Counted from the first letter of the stretch, positions 1 through 12,255 are shown. The stretch is 64,000 bases of DNA from Mermis nigrescens (GCA_036768485.1 JAVLUZ010000508.1:372001-436000), one strand, 5' to 3'. A program made the numbers and translations. Notes: generated by a model not told the origin, from the sequence alone.

Positions 1-253
1 GCAATTTAAAAGGGTAAACATTATAGATTTCGTTTATACACTCTTATCTGAAACTTTGAACATTATTTAAAAAAGACACTTTGTTCGAAGCCGCAGGATA
101 TACTTCGATTTTTCGCGTTGCTTAGAGTAAGTGTGATTTTTAGCAGATTTTGCGACTTTAGGTAGATTTTTCCTAGTCCCCTCCTTTTACATCCTTGATA
201 ATCCACAATTTCAAGTATATTCATCTTTTTTGTTCCATCGGAGCACTAGTTCA
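1..253. repeat. Right arm of the CTAGCAAAG palindromic repeat, cut by the window edge
   Basis: Nearly the same as 11094-11344: shared stretches include ACATTATAGATTTCG, CGTTGCTTAGAG and CCTAGTCCCCTCCTTTTAC. The last bases (GAGCACTAG) have lost the usual CTTTG before CTAG. Confidence 0.8.
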
Positions 254-388
254 TTCATATCCAATAGCAAACAACAACTGAGCAATTATATTGCTAAAAA
301 TAAAATTTCTAGATATATATGACAAGATGAGCACGATTGTGGAAAGAATTTTGCCAAAAAATACGTTTGATTCACGCTTATGCAAATA

Positions 389-1004
389 TACCGTATTTAT
401 TTTAATAAACAGCGCGCTGTCTATAACTTTTTTCAGCTTGAAGGTGCGCTGTCTATTAGAGGGCGCTGTCTATAACTTTTTTCATCTGATTTTACCCAAA
501 AAGCATCAAATTGTTTCATTACTAAACAAAATAAAGAAATATTTTCACAATTTCAATCTCAATTACTTCATCAATTGTCTTATTTTTGGCATTTTATTAA
601 TAAAAATAATATTCCATGTTCTTATATTGAGTTTGGACTGCTTTTCGGCCAAGAAATTGTTTTCAAGGGCAGGGGCGGATTTAGAAGGGGCGGGGGCCGG
701 CTGCCCCCCCCCCCCATTGGCCCAAAATAGTGCGCAAAATTAAGCATTTTTGAGCGATTTTTAGCGATTTTTGGGTTAAAACGGCTAATTTTTCCGCCCA
801 AGTCAGGGTTCCGCCCCACTCAGGGGTACCGCCCCCCCTTAGGAAAATCCTAGATCCGCCACTGTTCAAGGGACTCATTAAACTAAGGACAGCATTCATA
901 TAATAGTAGGTGCGCTTACTATTAGAGGGCGCTGTCTATAACTTTTTTCGCTTTGCAGGTGCGCGGTCTATTAGAGGGCGCGGTTTATTAGAATAAATAC
1001 GGTA
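389..1004. mobile_element. TIR element with TA ends (TACCGTATTTATT)
   Basis: Left end TACCGTATTTATTTTAATAA and right end inverted AATAAATACGGTA. Both arms carry short repeats of GGGCGCTGTCTATAACTTTT. No transposase. It is interrupted by the hAT-like element at 670-864. Confidence 0.75.
670..864. mobile_element. hAT-like MITE (CAGGGGCGGAT / ATCCGCCACTG)
   Basis: 195 bp bounded by CAGGGGCGGATTTAGAAGG and GGATTTTCCTAGATCCGCC (minus-strand sense), flanked by a perfect 8-bp duplication TTCAAGGG at 662-669 and 865-872. Inserted in the 389-1004 element. Confidence 0.85.
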
Positions 1005-1785
1005 AGTCACAAGCGGAAGTAGGTACCTCGACCTAAGCATCTTTCAAAGCTTATAACATCTAAACTAAACCCATGTAAGCGTAAGAAAAAGATTGAGAAC
1101 GCGATGTAAGAATACATATAAATCATTTTATTATTGGAAAATTTAAAGTTTCAACTTCTTTAGATTCAGGAATACCGACTGAGTCGACCTGGCTGAAAAT
1201 TAAGAATGTGATAATATCACCGATTTTGATTTGAAAAAAGTATATTTTTGATGCTTTTACCTGCATCAGAAAATATGTTTTTCTGTCAAAATCTGTAATG
1301 TTACCATGTATTCACCAATGCAGCCTATCGCCTAACAGCGGCTCATAGCGATTTTCTTTCTTCCATCCTCATTTAATTGAGGCAGCCTTTGTGTTACATT
1401 ATTTATGGATATTGTTTAAAAATATAGAAGTATTTTTTATTACTGGAGCACCATAACATAAAATATTTATAGTTTTCATTGGCGGCGGACCCACACGCAG
1501 ATGGGTCATCATGATTTATTTCACAGACGGACCCTTTTAATTATTTTCGTCGCTCAGAAGTAACTACAAAAGTAGTTCAAGCAGCCAACAGCATATAATT
1601 TCGCTTAGTAAAAATTCATGCATCTATAGACTGTTGAAATTGTTTCAGTTTGAACCGCTTCTGTGATTTATTTGCATAGATTCAATATCTGTCATCATAC
1701 AAGGTTTTCTAGAATAGACTTTAGTCTCTTCGGCGTACTTTCGATCACAATCAAAATATGTAAGCATGTAAAGCGGGCTGTTTAC
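1005..1785. other. No gene recognised
   Basis: Low-copy AT-rich DNA between the first TIR element and the orphan exon. I see no exon of the orphan gene in it. Confidence 0.4.
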
Positions 1786-1867
1786 CTTCTTTCTGCCTTC
1801 TTAGATAAAGATAGTATGTGATAGCGGCTAGACCTAAGCCGGCTGCCAAGTATACTGCTAGCGTCAT
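1786..1867 (-). CDS. Orphan first exon encoding an N-terminal membrane anchor
   Basis: ATG followed by 26 codons and one base, then a GTAAAC donor. The peptide is MTLAVYLAAGLGLAAITYYL then YLRRQKE: one hydrophobic helix of about 20 residues followed by basic residues, the layout of a signal-anchored protein of the outer mitochondrial or ER membrane. I do not recognise the family. The remaining exons would lie at lower coordinates; I found none in 1-1780. The sequence above the ATG up to about 2100 is not an obvious repeat and could be its promoter. Confidence 0.45.
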
Positions 1868-2196
1868 TTTTACAAAGAACAATAGGCTGGCTTGGATCGA
1901 CTGCTACGAAATCAATTATTGATAGTGGGTTAGCTAACGCTTGCTTTATTGTACCCACTTGAGATCAGTTGTTGCGCACAACTTCATATTTACGTAGTAT
2001 TAGGTAGAGGAAGCAAAATCAAAACACAACCGCACTTTAGAACGTCTAGTGAGAGAATGATGAGCTGGCGAGTGTAAACAAATAGAGGCTGAAGAATTTA
2101 AATGACAACGTTTTAAATTTGCATTTTACAAATATGTTTTTCATTACCTACAATAATGATGCGATAGAAACACCTATAGTTTATTTTTTAACCTAT

Positions 2197-2434
2197 AGTC
2201 TGTTCCGTTCTAAACAGTGTTTTTCGATGAAATCATACTACTGTAATAGATTTTCAATGCACCATCTTCAGTTATGCTCTCGTAACAGCTGGTTGCTTTG
2301 AAATCTTATTAATGCTTAATGTGCTTTGCCACGTGACGCATCTAAAAGACTGCCAAAATAACCTAACGCGTAAAATATTCTGCTACAGTAAAAAGTCGTA
2401 AAGCAAAAATAGGCTGTTTGGGATGGAACAGACT
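2197..2434. mobile_element. MITE with AGTCTGTTCC ends
   Basis: Inverted ends AGTCTGTTCCGTTCTAAACA and GTTTGGGATGGAACAGACT. Related ends occur at 19191 and at 28149-28396, where the inner sequence CAAACGGCCCATTTTCGC is better kept. Confidence 0.7.
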
Positions 2435-2689
2435 AGTGCATGGATCCGCTCGGTAAACTAATATCCTTATTACTGTAGCGCTCGATTTTTCACTTGCTCG
2501 ACAGAGTCGGTAGCAAATATTTCCATAGATATGGCGTGTCGAACTATGAAGAATTCAGTTGCTACAGTGATAAAGAAAACGGTTTGCCGAGCGAATTTAT
2601 GCATGCATTAGGTTAAACAAATAAACTATACAGTCTGTTTAAAAATTCTTTGGACTTTTTTACTGCACGGCGATAAAAAGACATCTATA

Positions 2690-2955
2690 ATTTAGTTAGT
2701 CACACTGTAAAAAATCATTTGTAGAATCAACATAAAGTTCTTATGTGTAACTTGCTGCCATAAAAATTTTAGTATTGCTACAAAAAATTTTTATGTTGAT
2801 CCTACAAAAATGCACGTGGTTCGAACAAAAACTTTTATGTTGATCCGTCACATTATTGACCTAAAAGCTTTATGTTGATCCAACATTCATCCGTCCATAA
2901 ACGTCACATTAGTAAACCTAAAACTTTTATGTCGATCCTACATGCATGCACCTGG
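2690..2955. repeat. Spaced repeats of TTTTATGTTGATCC
   Basis: About five copies of (A)CTTTTATGTTGATCC at 50-80 bp spacing, the first in inverted form. No gene seen between here and about 3700. Confidence 0.5.
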
Positions 2956-3717
2956 CTTTTAAGGCATCTAGTGAATCCTATATTTGACATGTCTAACAAG
3001 CGTTCTTTATTGCAACTGTGTTCTGCGAAAATGCAGCACATTAATCGATAACAGTCTACCTACACTTGACTGGAGACGGATCATGTCATGTATGAAAAAG
3101 CAATCTCAAACTTCCAGCTAATACACTTGTACAATTAAGTAAGTACCGTTTATAATCTGACAATAAGCCCCATGGTTTTAGCAGTAATGTTTAATAATGT
3201 GCTTGATAAAGAATGATTTTTAAGCAATTTGGTACAAATTTTATCAAAATGACTCATTTAAAGATTTACATGAGGATGAAGAGAAAAGAGTCACCTAATA
3301 AACAAAAAATATAAGCTGAACAAGTCGAAGAATTTTGCAATTTATTGTTCTAAGACTTGGATATAATAATAGAATAAAAAGGAAACCAAAATTTCAAAGA
3401 AATTATCAGGCACACATTCAAAACTAAATGTAACTGAAAGCTTTGTTGCTGAAAAATGACAAATTTAAATGTGTTAGCCTCCTTCATACATGGCACAAGC
3501 GCCAAAAGAACAGTTCGACGATAAAACGCGTACACATGGCAAAAATGTTTGGTCATAAAAGTTATAATAAAGCTGCGCAAACTTTCATATAAGAGGCAAG
3601 GTCATAAAAATGAGGATGCGTTGCATTAAGGTCAACGGGATGAAAACTAGACAAAGACGTTAATATGAAAATCATAAGAGGAACGGGCGTACCACAGGTG
3701 GTGCATGAAGAAGTTCT

Positions 3718-4015
3718 GACCATAGGTGAGCAGTAGATAAATTCTGGGGGGGGTCCGTCCGATGATACAAAATTGCTAAAAATAATGCCGAAAATTCAAT
3801 GTCGATTTGGAGGTCCATCCGGCTCTCAGGGGGCAGACCTGTGCGCCCATGTGCGGTTCTCGGGGTATACGTCCCTAGAAGTTGAAAACCCCCGCAGATT
3901 ACTGTAGACCCCCAAAATTATATTTTTTGTAATATTTTTGACAATTTTCGGCGATTTCACCCTCCCAGAATGTTCTTGCTGCCCATATATAGTGCTGAGC
4001 TGACCATACATAGAT
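3718..4015. repeat. GGGCAGC-family repeat
   Basis: Bounded by ACCATAGGTGAGCAG and inverted CTGCCCATATATAG; interior rich in TTCTGGGGGGGTCC. This family (ends ACCATACATGGGCAGC, interior AAATTCTGGGGG) recurs at 17751-18003, 20194-20731, 22450-23030, 24000-24600, 27300-27480, 43545-43700, 44630-44880, 45726-46210 and 54145-54400. Confidence 0.55.
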
Positions 4016-5090
4016 GCGTAGAATGGCCGATCTAGTATAGGGAGGGGTCGAAAATTGAGCTTTTTTGGGCCAGAATGACCTTAAAAACTGATATGAATGG
4101 TAAAAAAGCGTTAAAACTACGCTAATTCACAGTTTCCGTAATCCGCCGGCCTACTGTCGGGAGATACTCTTATAATTTATGCCCGAACTTATGTGAAACA
4201 GTCTATAGGTGAATGCGAGAATCGGATGAACGTCTTAGAATTAAACGAACAAAGCAGCGGTGCAGTAAAAATTTGAATTTTTGGTGTTCTTGCTAAAAAA
4301 ATCTGTCAATTTCACTAAACATTCCGCACGATTCCAGGCACGTATCTCTGGGGGAATGAGGGGGGTTCGGACCCTCAAAAATTCAAAAAAATCGGAAAAA
4401 TAGAACTTTTTTAACGTTATTTTGTGCTATTTTTGGGCTTAGTCCCCCAAAAATTAGTGTTGGTCACCACAAAATAGGACGGCCGGCCATGTACATACGT
4501 GCCTGCACGAATCACAATTCTTGAGTCAATGTAAATCGACTGCAAAAGCGGTTTAAACTGAATCAACAATCACGATACTGTGCGCAACAATTAATAAGCA
4601 TATGAAATTTTACTATGAAAAATTGTACTACAAAGGGTGGGCCATGTACAATTGAATCTAGAGTCCTTATTTTGTTTTTGTATAGCTGAATCAATTTTTG
4701 ATCACAAAACGTAAAACTTTGCCAGAATATAAACGAAACATAATGGTTTTATCCTCCAAAGTTTTATGTTGTAGAACTTCACGATTAAGGAGTTGTGCTC
4801 TTGTACGTGATCAGTTGATTTTTTCGAAATTTCAAATAGCAATCACTATATCTGAGCGAAACTTTTTGGTTTATTTTGACTGCAACTTTATTGAAAACGT
4901 GATTAAAAAGGTTCTTCAAGAGATTAATTCTATCATGCAATATTACAAAGTCTACCGAAACAAAATTCCTGGTGCACGTTATGTCGATTGACTAAACATT
5001 TTGAACTAGACTTACATTCATATTCAAAGCGATGTCAATGATGACGTTTTTTAGCCTTGTGAAACTCGATTTTAGAATTTGACTTATCTC

Positions 5091-5113
5091 AGGTAGCGCG
5101 TTAGCGCGTACCT
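5091..5113. repeat. Hairpin, diverged copy
   Basis: AGGTAGCGCG-TTA-GCGCGTACCT, followed by ATAATATACTTGG as in the copies at 7434 and 47175; imperfect stem. Confidence 0.7.
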
Positions 5114-7433
5114 ATAATATACTTGGGTACCCTTAACACCTGTGCACCCCCTACAGCTATAACGGGACACTTCTGGAAGGTGCGGTTTTTTCAAAAGAAA
5201 GATAATAAAAAAATTCGCTGCCCGTGTTTTTTGTTTTTCTTGAAACTCAAAACTGACTGTGTAAAGAAGGTGTAAAGTTTTTAAGTAACGTCAAAACATA
5301 GGACAAATTTTGGGACCTTTTTACTGCGGCATGTGGACAACTGAGTATTGATGACTCGAAGAATTGAACAGCATAGGATAATAGAGGGATGAATTCTACA
5401 GATGAGTTTTTTTGTTTTTTGAAATTCGCATTAGTTATCGAATGGCAGTGTAAAGAGTGCGAAAATCTGGGGGTGAAAAAGCACTTTTTGGTCGAGTTTT
5501 CAACCTGCTTATGTCCGAAACTAACTCCGGTTATGAGTTTTTTAAAATGTTTTCTGACAGAAATGTAGAGCGGATCAAGGGCTACATTCTGCATATAAGC
5601 AAAGTCTTCTATTCTCTATGGTGAGTTAGATCCTGGGGTTTAAAGTTTACACTCTAGAGGATGGTATAAAAAACGGATTTTAACTAAGATTTCTCTGCCA
5701 AATTTTCCCGCTCATGAGTCAGGGTGAATTGAATACAGCAGTAATTAAGTGCCTCTCAGGGGCTACACATCGCAGCAAACCGCATTTAAAAAACCGCAAT
5801 ATTGAGTTATTTATGGGGGTGTAAAGTTCGAAATCAGAGGTAAAAAATGGGCGAAAAAACACGTTTTTTCCGAATTTTGATTAATAAATCATACCAAATA
5901 ATTTTTGCAAGAGAATTTTGGCGCACAGGAATGTACTACGATTCAAAAGCTACAAATTGTACCACACCGAATTTCTTTAAACTCATTGGGGAGTTCGGTA
6001 CGGAATTTTAAAGTTTACAGTGTTCTAAATTATGGAAAATACGTTTTTGTTGCGTTTTTTGTTCGCCACTTTCTCCGTCCAGAAGTCGGGATAAGTCTAA
6101 TAGAATAAAAATAAAGTGCTTTATATCGGGTGCATGTCAAAGCAAATTGTCTATACATTAATATTTAGAGAGTGTAAAGTCAAAAATTTGGTGTTTAAAA
6201 TGCGTTTCTGTCTTGTTTTTTCTGCCTGCTTCTCCGGTTATGAGTCAGGGACACGATTATCAAGTCTAGAAATGGACCAGGAACCAAATTCGATATGCCA
6301 GTCTGGCGCATATGTTTACACTCTACAGTGTTGTAAAGTGGTTTACACCAATTGTTAGTTTGCCCATAGAACATTATGGAAACTTGATTTTTTTCATAAA
6401 TAATAAACGTAATATCGGAACAATATCAAAATTACGAATCTGACCAAAATTTTCTTTACACTAGGTGTTTACATGAATTTTACACTACATATGTATTTAT
6501 CTTCGTTTTTGAGCATTCCAGAAACCTAATTTTTTCCTGGAGTCTAAAAATTTTCAAAGGATCAAATGTGAGACGTCACGTAGGCGCGTTTGTTTACATC
6601 CAACAGTGATGTAAAGTAGTTTACACTCATTGTTTATTTGTCCTCAGACCATTGTAGAGACATAATTTTTTCATGAATGTTGATCATAATATCCTAGTAA
6701 TTTTTTACACTGCATGTTAGCCTTTGTTCTAGAGCATTGAAAAACCCGAAATTTTTTCCTGAGATCTAAAAATTTACAGGGAATAAAATATATACATCAG
6801 TTGGGCGCGCTTGCTTACACTCAGCAGTATTGCAAAGTGGTTTAAACCTAATGTTTATTTGTCTTTAAAACATTATGGAGACTCATTTTTTCATAAATGT
6901 CGAAAGTAATTCGGAGCAATATCAAAATTACGAATCCGACCAAAATATTCTTTACGCTATGTGTTTGTGTGAAGTTTACATTACGTGCTAACCTTAATTC
7001 GATAGACTTGCAGAGACTTTGTAACTGAAGTCAAGAAACTTTCAAGGATTCATATGTGAGACATCAATTAAGTGAGTTTGTTTACCCTCAAAAGTAATCT
7101 AAAGTGATTTAAAAATTATGTTCAAGTGTCCTTAGATCATTGAAGATATGTAATTTTGTCTTAAATGGGTTGCATTAAAGTTAAATCCTTCTTAGCCGTG
7201 TTTATAATATGTTTCACAAAATCTTGCACATGGAGAGCAATGGTTTAATGGATGTAAATTGCCTGCAAAAGTGGTTTAAAATGAACCAGCAATCACACTA
7301 CTGTGCACAGAAGTCGACAAAGATATGCAGCTCTATTGTAATCATGTAAATTAATAAGCCGTAAATCGGAAATACACCATTTGGAATGGAAAAGACTGCA
7401 GTTAATGAATACATATGTTAAACTTATTATCAT

Positions 7434-7455
7434 AGGTAGCGCGATAGCGCTACCT
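7434..7455. repeat. Perfect 9-bp-stem hairpin
   Basis: Stem AGGTAGCGC / GCGCTACCT with loop GATA, followed by ATAATATACTTGGCCA. Identical hairpin at 47175-47196; the following kilobase is homologous to 47197-48120. Confidence 0.9.
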
Positions 7456-8449
7456 ATAATATACTTGGCCATCCTTTTTCTTATATGTTTATCACAGCGA
7501 GTGCGAAATTTGTGTCCCCCTCACAGCAACAACGGCACACACCTGGGAGGTGCGTTTTTTTTTAATCGATGGATAATAAAAAATTCGATGCCCGTATTTT
7601 TTCTTTTGTTTACACTCAATACTGAGTTAGCAATGAGCGTGTAAAGTGTAAAGCAAAAAATCAAATAATTGGCGGAGGGCCAATGTTTTTTAAAAATGTT
7701 GCCCCCAGCTGTAGATTACGAATCTGGCTTTAAAATTACTTTACACTCAATGGTTGTTGCACAAAAGTGTAAAGTATACGTGTTTTTTGCTCTTTGCGTA
7801 TCCTTCATCTTATCTAACTTAATTTTGGTTTCTGTGCAGTCCAATCGGTTCGATAATGTAGAGGGTTTCAAAATCTCAAATCGATTTTTTTCTTTCTTAT
7901 AACGCAATATTTCTTGATCTGTGATCGTTTTAGTGTAAAGGGTTCGAGACGAAAAACGATATCTATTCAACTACTCCGCTAAGTAGGCGGAACATGCTAA
8001 TTATGCTTAAAAGGGTGCCCTGACCTTAGCGTTACAGATCGCAGTTTATTTTGTTTTATACACCCAATATTGCGGTATTAGCACAAGTGTAAAGTTTACA
8101 CCGAGAAGCATTTTTGCGCCCAGAGCGTCGTATGATGATGAATTTTTTAAAATGTTCTCCGTAAGGTCAGAATAACGAATCTGACCTTTAAACTTTTCTA
8201 TAGCCAGTGTTTTTTGTGGTATAAAGAGGTGAACTTTGAATTATACCTACATCTATTTTCTAATGCCGATAGATAACTCCGTATTGCATATTTTTGATCA
8301 GATTTTTCGTATATCAGAGATTTTTGACTCGTCTTTAATAAATAATTATTTTTATCATCATAAATGCACTATTCTTAAACTTCAGTAGAATGATGAATAT
8401 CTTTCAAAATAGGATAATCAAGCTGAAATCCGCTGATATGTCGAGTTGG

Positions 8450-8530
8450 CGCAGTGGTTGACAACTCCGTTCTCGGATGCGGTATTAAACAAAGAATGAT
8501 GATTTCGAATCTTCTAAATGCTGACTTTTT
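8450..8530 (+). pseudogene. tRNA-like polymerase III relic
   Basis: A perfect A-box TGGCGCAGTGG (8459-8469 region) is followed about 40 bp later by a weakened B-box ATTTCGAATCT. The acceptor stem and anticodon arm are not intact. Probably a decayed tRNA or tRNA-derived SINE head. Confidence 0.45.
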
Positions 8531-9499
8531 TCATTTTTTTCAATTCTTTTGGAAAAACCATGTACTTCATTTGACTCATATATCTATTTAGGTTCTGCAG
8601 ATAACACTTTTTTGTTTTTTGAATTTCGCCTCAGTTCTCGAATGGGAGTGTAAAGAGTGCGAAAATCTGGGGGCGAAAAGACACATTTTGGCCGAGTTTT
8701 CGACATGTTTATGTCTGCCAACAACTCCAGTTATAGTTTTAGGAAATTTTTTCTGACAGATTTGTACTTCGGATCAAGGGCTATCTTGTGCTTACCAGCA
8801 AACTTTTCTACAATCAATACGCAGTTAGTACCAGGGTTTTAAACTTTACTCTCTAGTGGATGTGTAAAAAAACAGATTTTGTCCAAGATTTCTCTGCCAA
8901 AAGTTGGGGTTAATTAAATAAAATAGAAATAAAGTAACTTCTAATGGCTACACGTCGAAGCGAGCCGCGTTCAAAAAACGTTATATTGAGTTGTTTATGG
9001 GGTGCAAAGTTCGAAATCTGAGGTGTAAAGTGGGCGAAAAAAACAGGTTTTTTCGTATTTTGATTGATAAATCATATCAAATATTTTGCGGAACATAAGT
9101 TTGGCACAAACAAACCTACTACAATCAAAGGGCAACAAACTGGCCCGAACCGAATCTATTTACATTCAATGGGCGTTAGGTTCAGATTTTTAAAGTTTAC
9201 AATGTGGTGGAAGTGGAAAATACGTGTTTGTACATTTTTTGTTCGCCACTTTCTCTGTTCAGAAGTCGGGCGAGGTCGAATAGGATAGAAATAAAGTAAA
9301 ATTCTAGTTTTTTTCTACGTAAAATCAGAATTGGGAATCTGACTGCTAGTATTCTCTACACCTAGTAGTTGTGTAAAGTTTGCACAATTCATTTGTTCTT
9401 AATATGTAGTTTATACTACAAATTTATTTTACTACCAAATCTGAGCGTTAGTGTTCCTTACACTTGATATTTGCGTGAAATTTTGGAATTTTCGCCGAA

Positions 9500-10550
9500 A
9501 AACTTTGTTTTTTAATTTACCAACCTCCCACCTTTTCAATTTTCTAAAGTTTTAAATCTTTTACAATTCTCTTCATAATTTAATGGAAGGTTTAAACTTT
9601 AAGTTTCTCTTGGTTTACAACTCTCGCTTAGCAAGCTCATTTTTCAAAACTTTTTCATATTGATCAATCGCGTTTAGTTCGGAATTGGTGGACGGCCCTT
9701 ATTTTATTACTCGGCTTAAATAATCCAAGTGACTGTCTTTTGATTATTTTCTTTATCGCAAATTCAAACACTCAAATTTCAATTTAAAAAATCATAAAAA
9801 TTATTTCATAATTTTTATGTAAGATGACTGGCTGGTTGAGAGCTCTTTTTTGTTGTTTTCATTGTTCATTGTGCTCGTAGGAACCAGAAAAGAAATCGCC
9901 ATAGGTATTCTCTGGCGAAAGCAAGTTAACAAAGCTTTTTGCGTTAATTATTATTTTGGTCCAAAATAGGTCAACTGACCTAGGGCAAAATTCCGGGGTT
10001 ACTTAATTACTACTGCGTTAGGTTTTTAGGGCATAGCTGCCAATAGCTCCTTAGGTACGGACGAATTTAGGTCCGAGGGGTTTGAGACCGTAGTTATTGA
10101 GGGTCGTGTGGTTGAGTCCGGCTTTTCGTCCTAGCAACCTGACCAGCGCTAAGTGTAGCCAGTTACTTAAGTAAGTACCGTAGGTACGTTATATGTCGTT
10201 TCCAAGTTAATTTAAATGTGGAACGACCTCTATAACTTACAGGACTGTTTAGAATGTAACATATATTTACTATAGCTAATAAAAAATAGTAACAAACTTT
10301 ATACTTCCGACAATCAAGAGCATATCTAACTCAGTTTTAAATTCTATGCAGTCTGATTGATTTCAAAAGGTAGACGGTTATATAATCTAGGGAGTCTTTT
10401 TTAAAACAATATTTTTTAAATTTAGAGGCAATTAATTCATGTTAAGAACAATATTGTTTTCCGCGTTCTTGGACTGCTGTCATTATTGTGGTATGTTACT
10501 GTATGAGTTTGCTGACTGATGCACTGAAATCATGCTAATTAAAAGTAGGG
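9500..10550. other. AT-rich spacer of the large composite repeat
   Basis: No gene. 10430-10550 is found inverted at 41257-41370 and, diverged, at 48760-48837, so it belongs to the same large repeat as the following palindrome. Confidence 0.55.
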
Positions 10551-10552
10551 TA

Positions 10553-11344
10553 CTAGCAAAGAAAAATGCTCCGATGGAACAAAAAAGATGAATATACTTG
10601 GAATTGTGGATTATTAAGGATGTAAAAGGAGGGGACTAGGAAGAATCTACCTAAAGTCGCAAAATCTGCTAAAAATCACACTTTCTCTAAGCAACGCAAA
10701 AAATCGAAGTATATTCTGCGGTTAACACATTAGAATAAATATTTAACCATAAAAATGATTGAAAAAGCAGCACGTTAGCTATGCAGCAGCTATGGGAAAT
10801 GATATTGAGTAACAGTCTTTCTAAGCCAATTGAATGAAATAGCAAACATCGATGCATCCAAAACAATTGCAAGAATTGTTGGTTCAAAACAGTAGGAAAC
10901 GCGTGAGTTGACTTGAAACAGACTAAATGTAGGTACACTAGCATGCCCGTAACGATTGTGTGCACTAATCAATCGGCCCCTGCTTTGCTTGCTATAATGC
11001 TCATAGCAAAATAAAACAACTTTAAATACAATACCAACCACTAAGTTTTCTTTTAATTAGGATAGGAAGCTAGTCAGTGTTGCTACTTGTCAGCAATTTA
11101 AAAAAAGGAAACATTATAGATTTCGTTTATTATCTGAAATTTGGGAAATTATTTAAAAAAGACACTTTTTAGAGGCCGCAGAATATACATCGATTTTTTG
11201 CGTTGCTTAGAGAAAGTGTGATTTTTAGCAGATTTAACGACTTTAGGTAGATTCTTCCTAGTCCCCTCCTTTTACATCCTTAATAATCCACAATTCCAAG
11301 TACATTCATCTTTTTTGTTCCATCGGAGCATTTTTCTTTGCTAG
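10553..11344. repeat. Long palindrome with CTAGCAAAG ends
   Basis: Begins CTAGCAAAGAAAAATGCTCC and ends with its inverse, flanked by TA on both sides. The outer ~190 bp of each arm pair closely. Copies: 40420-41249, 48838-51350 (interrupted), and the right arm at 1-253. Confidence 0.85.
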
Positions 11345-11468
11345 TATAAATAATATTCTAACCTTTTTGACAGCAAGGAACAAATGAGCAAATGGTAACA
11401 GTAAAATGAATTATGTTACTACGGAATAAACAAGAAATTTTATTATATTTTCTCAATCTTCTCTAGAA

Positions 11469-12053
11469 TCAACTTTCCACCGCCTTCAACGCTTTTAAGG
11501 GTACAAGACGCAAATCTCCGTCGACCGTAATATTTGCCAGAGTAGCTGACCCTATGCTAAAGGCCAGTAAGTCGAACTCGCATAAATTTTGCCTTTTGAC
11601 TTCTAATGATAAATTATCACTGAGTCTAATTGAATTTTCTATGAATATTTGCTTGCGGACTACGGTCCATCTGTCTGAGTCTGACCGTCTAATCAAATTG
11701 TGCGGAAGCTGTCCAAAATCCATCAAAACAGTTTTGCGCGGAACACTTGTTCCAAGTGTTGCGGATTTTCCGGTGGTGAAATCTATCGAATCCATTCTGA
11801 TCTGTTCATTCTTTTTAAGCCTCTTTATAAACGCACACCTTTTAAGATTTTGCATAAATTTCGTCTGATTGTTCTCATACTGCAGCAAATAATCCGCGGA
11901 ACAATATTCGTTCGGCATCCCACACACGCCGCATTGTGGATTAATCTCCAAAAAGTACCTATGCTTGAAACCAAAAAGTATACTTGATATTTGTTTCAGT
12001 TTAACTAGAAATCGATAGTAGTAGCTGAACGAGCAAAGACATGCTCCAGGCAC
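11469..12053 (-). CDS. Unassigned open frame with a CGVCGMPNEYC cysteine motif
   Basis: Longest non-repetitive open frame in the window (194 codons) and lacking an ATG at its 5' end, so it would be an internal exon, a retrocopy or chance. CGVCGMPNEYC recalls the CGVCSLPxEYC motif at the N terminus of the translation factor DENR, and FSIGSATLANITVDGD near the end is faintly like the DENR FACGxSVTGxDEIxxQGD region. The middle does not match. It lies just outside the 10553-11344 palindrome. A decayed processed DENR copy is one reading, but similarity by eye is weak. Confidence 0.3.
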   Translation of the reverse strand: MPGACLCSFSYYYRFLVKLKQISSILFGFKHRYFLEINPQCGVCGMPNEYCSADYLLQYENNQTKFMQNLKRCAFIKRLKKNEQIRMDSIDFTTGKSATLGTSVPRKTVLMDFGQLPHNLIRRSDSDRWTVVRKQIFIENSIRLSDNLSLEVKRQNLCEFDLLAFSIGSATLANITVDGDLRLVPLKALKAVES

Positions 12054-12195
12054 ACATGTGAATGAACAGGGGCAGAAATCAGGGATTCTGTGAGTTCGAA
12101 AATCTCAAGGGTCAAAAAAGAGTTGAAATTTGATCTGTATGTCAAAAAAATATAATTTTTCGACATCTATAATATTAATTTCGAGTTGTGTGTAA

Positions 12196-12198
<3 letters not shown>

Positions 12199-12252
<54 letters not shown>
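12199..12252 (+). repeat. (TG)27 microsatellite
   Basis: Uninterrupted TG dinucleotide run of 54 bases. Confidence 0.97.

Positions 12253-12255
<3 letters not shown>

Larger units (their letters stand above)
4505..9480. repeat. Field of GTGTAAA/TTTACAC motifs with internal duplications
   Basis: More than 25 copies of GTGTAAAG or CTTTACAC in both orientations, sometimes as the full palindrome GTGTAAAGTTTACAC (8087-8103). Internal structure: 4505-4620 repeats at 7225-7345; 5380-6110 repeats at 8590-9300; 6355-7170 is about four degenerate tandem units of 220-275 bp. Frames in the field are short and carry no recognisable domain. Confidence 0.75.

Noticed and set aside
291..899. 150-codon plus-strand frame ending in a proline run, and two minus frames
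   Set aside because: The frame crosses a TIR element and a nested MITE; the prolines come from a C-run in the MITE.
4698..4991. 97-codon plus-strand frame
   Set aside because: Lies in AT-rich repeat DNA and has no recognisable motif or splice context.
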